Assembly (NCBI RefSeq): GCF_023541015.1
Contig: NZ_JALNPR010000003.1
Location: 310,001 to 374,000, forward strand
Direction: 5' to 3'
DNA length: 64,000 nt
DNA from: Marivivens donghaensis
Lineage (GTDB): Bacteria > Pseudomonadota > Alphaproteobacteria > Rhodobacterales > Rhodobacteraceae
The translations under genes were made by a program, and so were the position numbers. Below the pieces are notes generated by a model, which did not search any database, was not told the origin of the DNA, and saw nothing but the letters and a program-made list of their open reading frames with translations. Within the stretch, counting starts at the first letter, position 1; each line of letters starts with the position of its first letter. Below are positions 62,767-64,000 of the stretch, in pieces.

Positions 62767-64000
62767 TTACGCTCCCATCACTGCAGCGTGGATATCTTCG
62801 GCGGCGTCGCGTCCTTCGGCGACGGCCGTTACGGTGAGGTCTTCGCCACCCGTGGCACAGTCGCCACCCGCCCAAACCCCTGCGAGGCTCGTACGGCCTG
62901 TGGCATCAACGGCGATCTTACCGCCCTCAAGTTTGAGGCCAGCATCCGTGGTGAGGGTCTGACCGATGGCTTTGAACACTTGATCGGCGGGCAAGGTCAC
63001 GGTTTCGCCCGAGCCAGAGAGTTTGCCATCCTTTGTCGCGGTGTATTCCAGCGTGATCGCCCCATCGGCAATCGCGGTCGGCATGACGTTGAACATCAGG
63101 CGCACACCTTTGGCGGCGGCGAGGTCTTGTTCAAATGGGCTTGCCGCCATTTCAGCGCGGCTGCGGCGGTAGGCGATTGTCACCGTATCCGCGCCCAGCA
63201 GTTTCGACTGAACAGCAGCATCGACGGCGGTCATGCCGCCGCCGATCACCACCACATTCCGACCCACGGGGAGTGTCGTCAGGTCGGTGGATTGACGAAG
63301 GTCTTCGATGAAATCAACGGCGGCGGTCGCGTGGTCTTCGCCTTCGATGCGCAGAGCGTTTACGCCACCCAAGCCAACGGCGAGGAACACCGCATCATGG
63401 TCGGCTTTCAGCCCATCAAGGGTGAGATCACGCCCAAGCATCTTGCCCGTCTCAACGGTGATGCCGCCGATTTCCAAGAGCCAAGCGACCTCGCGCGCGG
63501 CAAAGTCGTTGGTCGATTTATAGGAGGCGATCCCGTATTCGTTCAGACCGCCTGCCTTTGCGCGACCGTCATAGAGGGTGACATCGTGGCCTTTCATGGC
63601 AAGTCGGTGCGCACAGGACAGACCCGCAGGCCCTGCCCCTACAACAGCAATGGATTTGCCCGTGGGGGCGGCGCGGGTGAACGGATGCACCCCCTTGGCC
63701 ATCAGCGTGTCAGTCGCATAGCGCTGAAGCTGACCGATGATGACGGGCTTACCTTCGGCCTCTTCGCGCACGCAGGCCTCTTCGCAGAGCGTCTCTGTCG
63801 GGCAGACACGGGCGCACATACCGCCAAGGATATTCTGCGACAGGATCGTTTTCGCAGCCGCCTCGGGCGTGCCCGTTTGGATCTGACGAATAAACAGCGG
63901 AATATCGATCGACGTCGGACAGGCCGTCATACACGGCGCATCGTGACAGAAATAACAGCGGTCGGCAGCAACGCGGGCCTCATGCGCATCGAGCGGCGCA
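62767..64000 (-). CDS. preT: Dihydropyrimidine dehydrogenase subunit PreT, N-terminus beyond window
   Basis: NAD(P)H-binding flavoprotein/iron-sulfur subunit that passes electrons to PreA. The frame runs to the window end, so the N-terminal start is missing. Visible: Fe-S cysteines in CYFCHDAPCMTACPTSID, a second cysteine group CARVCPTETLCEEACVRE, FAD motif SIAVVGAGPAGLSCAHRL, NAD(P) motif VVVIGGGMTAVDAAVQ, and the C-terminal FAD contact AGVWAGGDCATGGEDLTVTA. This is the GltB-like small-subunit arrangement. First visible gene of the pyd operon on this strand. Confidence 0.95.
   Translation of the reverse strand, partial: APLDAHEARVAADRCYFCHDAPCMTACPTSIDIPLFIRQIQTGTPEAAAKTILSQNILGGMCARVCPTETLCEEACVREEAEGKPVIIGQLQRYATDTLMAKGVHPFTRAAPTGKSIAVVGAGPAGLSCAHRLAMKGHDVTLYDGRAKAGGLNEYGIASYKSTNDFAAREVAWLLEIGGITVETGKMLGRDLTLDGLKADHDAVFLAVGLGGVNALRIEGEDHATAAVDFIEDLRQSTDLTTLPVGRNVVVIGGGMTAVDAAVQSKLLGADTVTIAYRRSRAEMAASPFEQDLAAAKGVRLMFNVMPTAIADGAITLEYTATKDGKLSGSGETVTLPADQVFKAIGQTLTTDAGLKLEGGKIAVDATGRTSLAGVWAGGDCATGGEDLTVTAVAEGRDAAEDIHAAVMGA

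Noticed and set aside
1-64000. tRNA, rRNA, CRISPR, insertion sequence or prophage
   Set aside because: The gaps were read on both strands; no cloverleaf with conserved T-loop, no regularly spaced repeats, no transposase, integrase or phage structural gene was found.

Overview
The window looks like an ordinary chromosomal segment of a marine alphaproteobacterium of the order Rhodobacterales (Roseobacter group). This rests on the dense, mostly GC-rich coding, GlcDEF/malate synthase G and TRAP systems, MerR-controlled fatty-acid genes, Hint-domain and acidic Asp/Gly-rich proteins, TTTGCAAA boxes upstream of propionyl-CoA synthetase, and the gene-family relationships. No rRNA, tRNA, CRISPR array, prophage or intact insertion sequence was recognised. 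Both ends are cut inside genes: a periplasmic 5'-nucleotidase on the left and the PreT subunit of dihydropyrimidine dehydrogenase on the right.

Layout. 1-5.6 kb: 5'-nucleotidase, DUF952, class 2 dihydroorotate dehydrogenase, an ArsC-like protein, a MATE exporter and two hotdog thioesterases. 5.8-12.9 kb: two MerR regulators, then an acyl-CoA dehydrogenase, a glutathione transferase, a thiolase and a fused hydratase/3-hydroxyacyl-CoA dehydrogenase, which form a beta-oxidation set. 13-18.7 kb: accessory and surface-type genes (acidic Asp-rich protein, Hint protein, sulfotransferase, EamA exporter, a degenerate M48-like protein, a secreted Cys-pair protein). 18.8-23.3 kb: a tightly overlapping nucleoside-salvage operon cdd-deoA-deoB-add-upp. 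23.5-30.2 kb: malic enzyme, propionyl-CoA synthetase, NAD kinase, serine hydroxymethyltransferase. 30.3-33 kb: a small accessory patch holding an alpha/beta hydrolase with a base-composition step, tiny membrane proteins behind an FNR-type box, an orphan Phd/YefM-like protein and one strongly AT-rich gene of foreign character. 33-36.8 kb: LepA, quinone oxidoreductase, SDR.

36.8-51 kb is a coherent C2-acid block: glycolate oxidase (glcF, glcE, glcD), an IclR regulator, malate synthase G and GlcG, an amidase plus a TRAP transporter, and two hydroxyacid/oxoacid reductases. A near-identical palindrome (TTTTCCACYAGATGGAAA) lies upstream of both glcD and the TRAP operon, with a weaker version upstream of malate synthase. 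This suggests one IclR regulon that imports a glycolate-like acid, oxidises it to glyoxylate and condenses it to malate.

51-55 kb: AEC permease, cold-shock protein, small lipoprotein, SDR, hisF-hisE. 55-64 kb: the reductive pyrimidine-degradation locus (PreT, PreA, N-carbamoyl amidohydrolase, dihydropyrimidinase) with a dedicated NMT1/ThiY-type ABC importer and a RutR-like operator. The most notable signals are regulatory: the shared IclR-type operator; a 19-base operator-like sequence found both at the cdd/maeB divergent promoter and inside deoB; TTTGCAAA boxes before prpE; and the FNR-type box and start-codon hairpin around the tiny membrane proteins near 31 kb.
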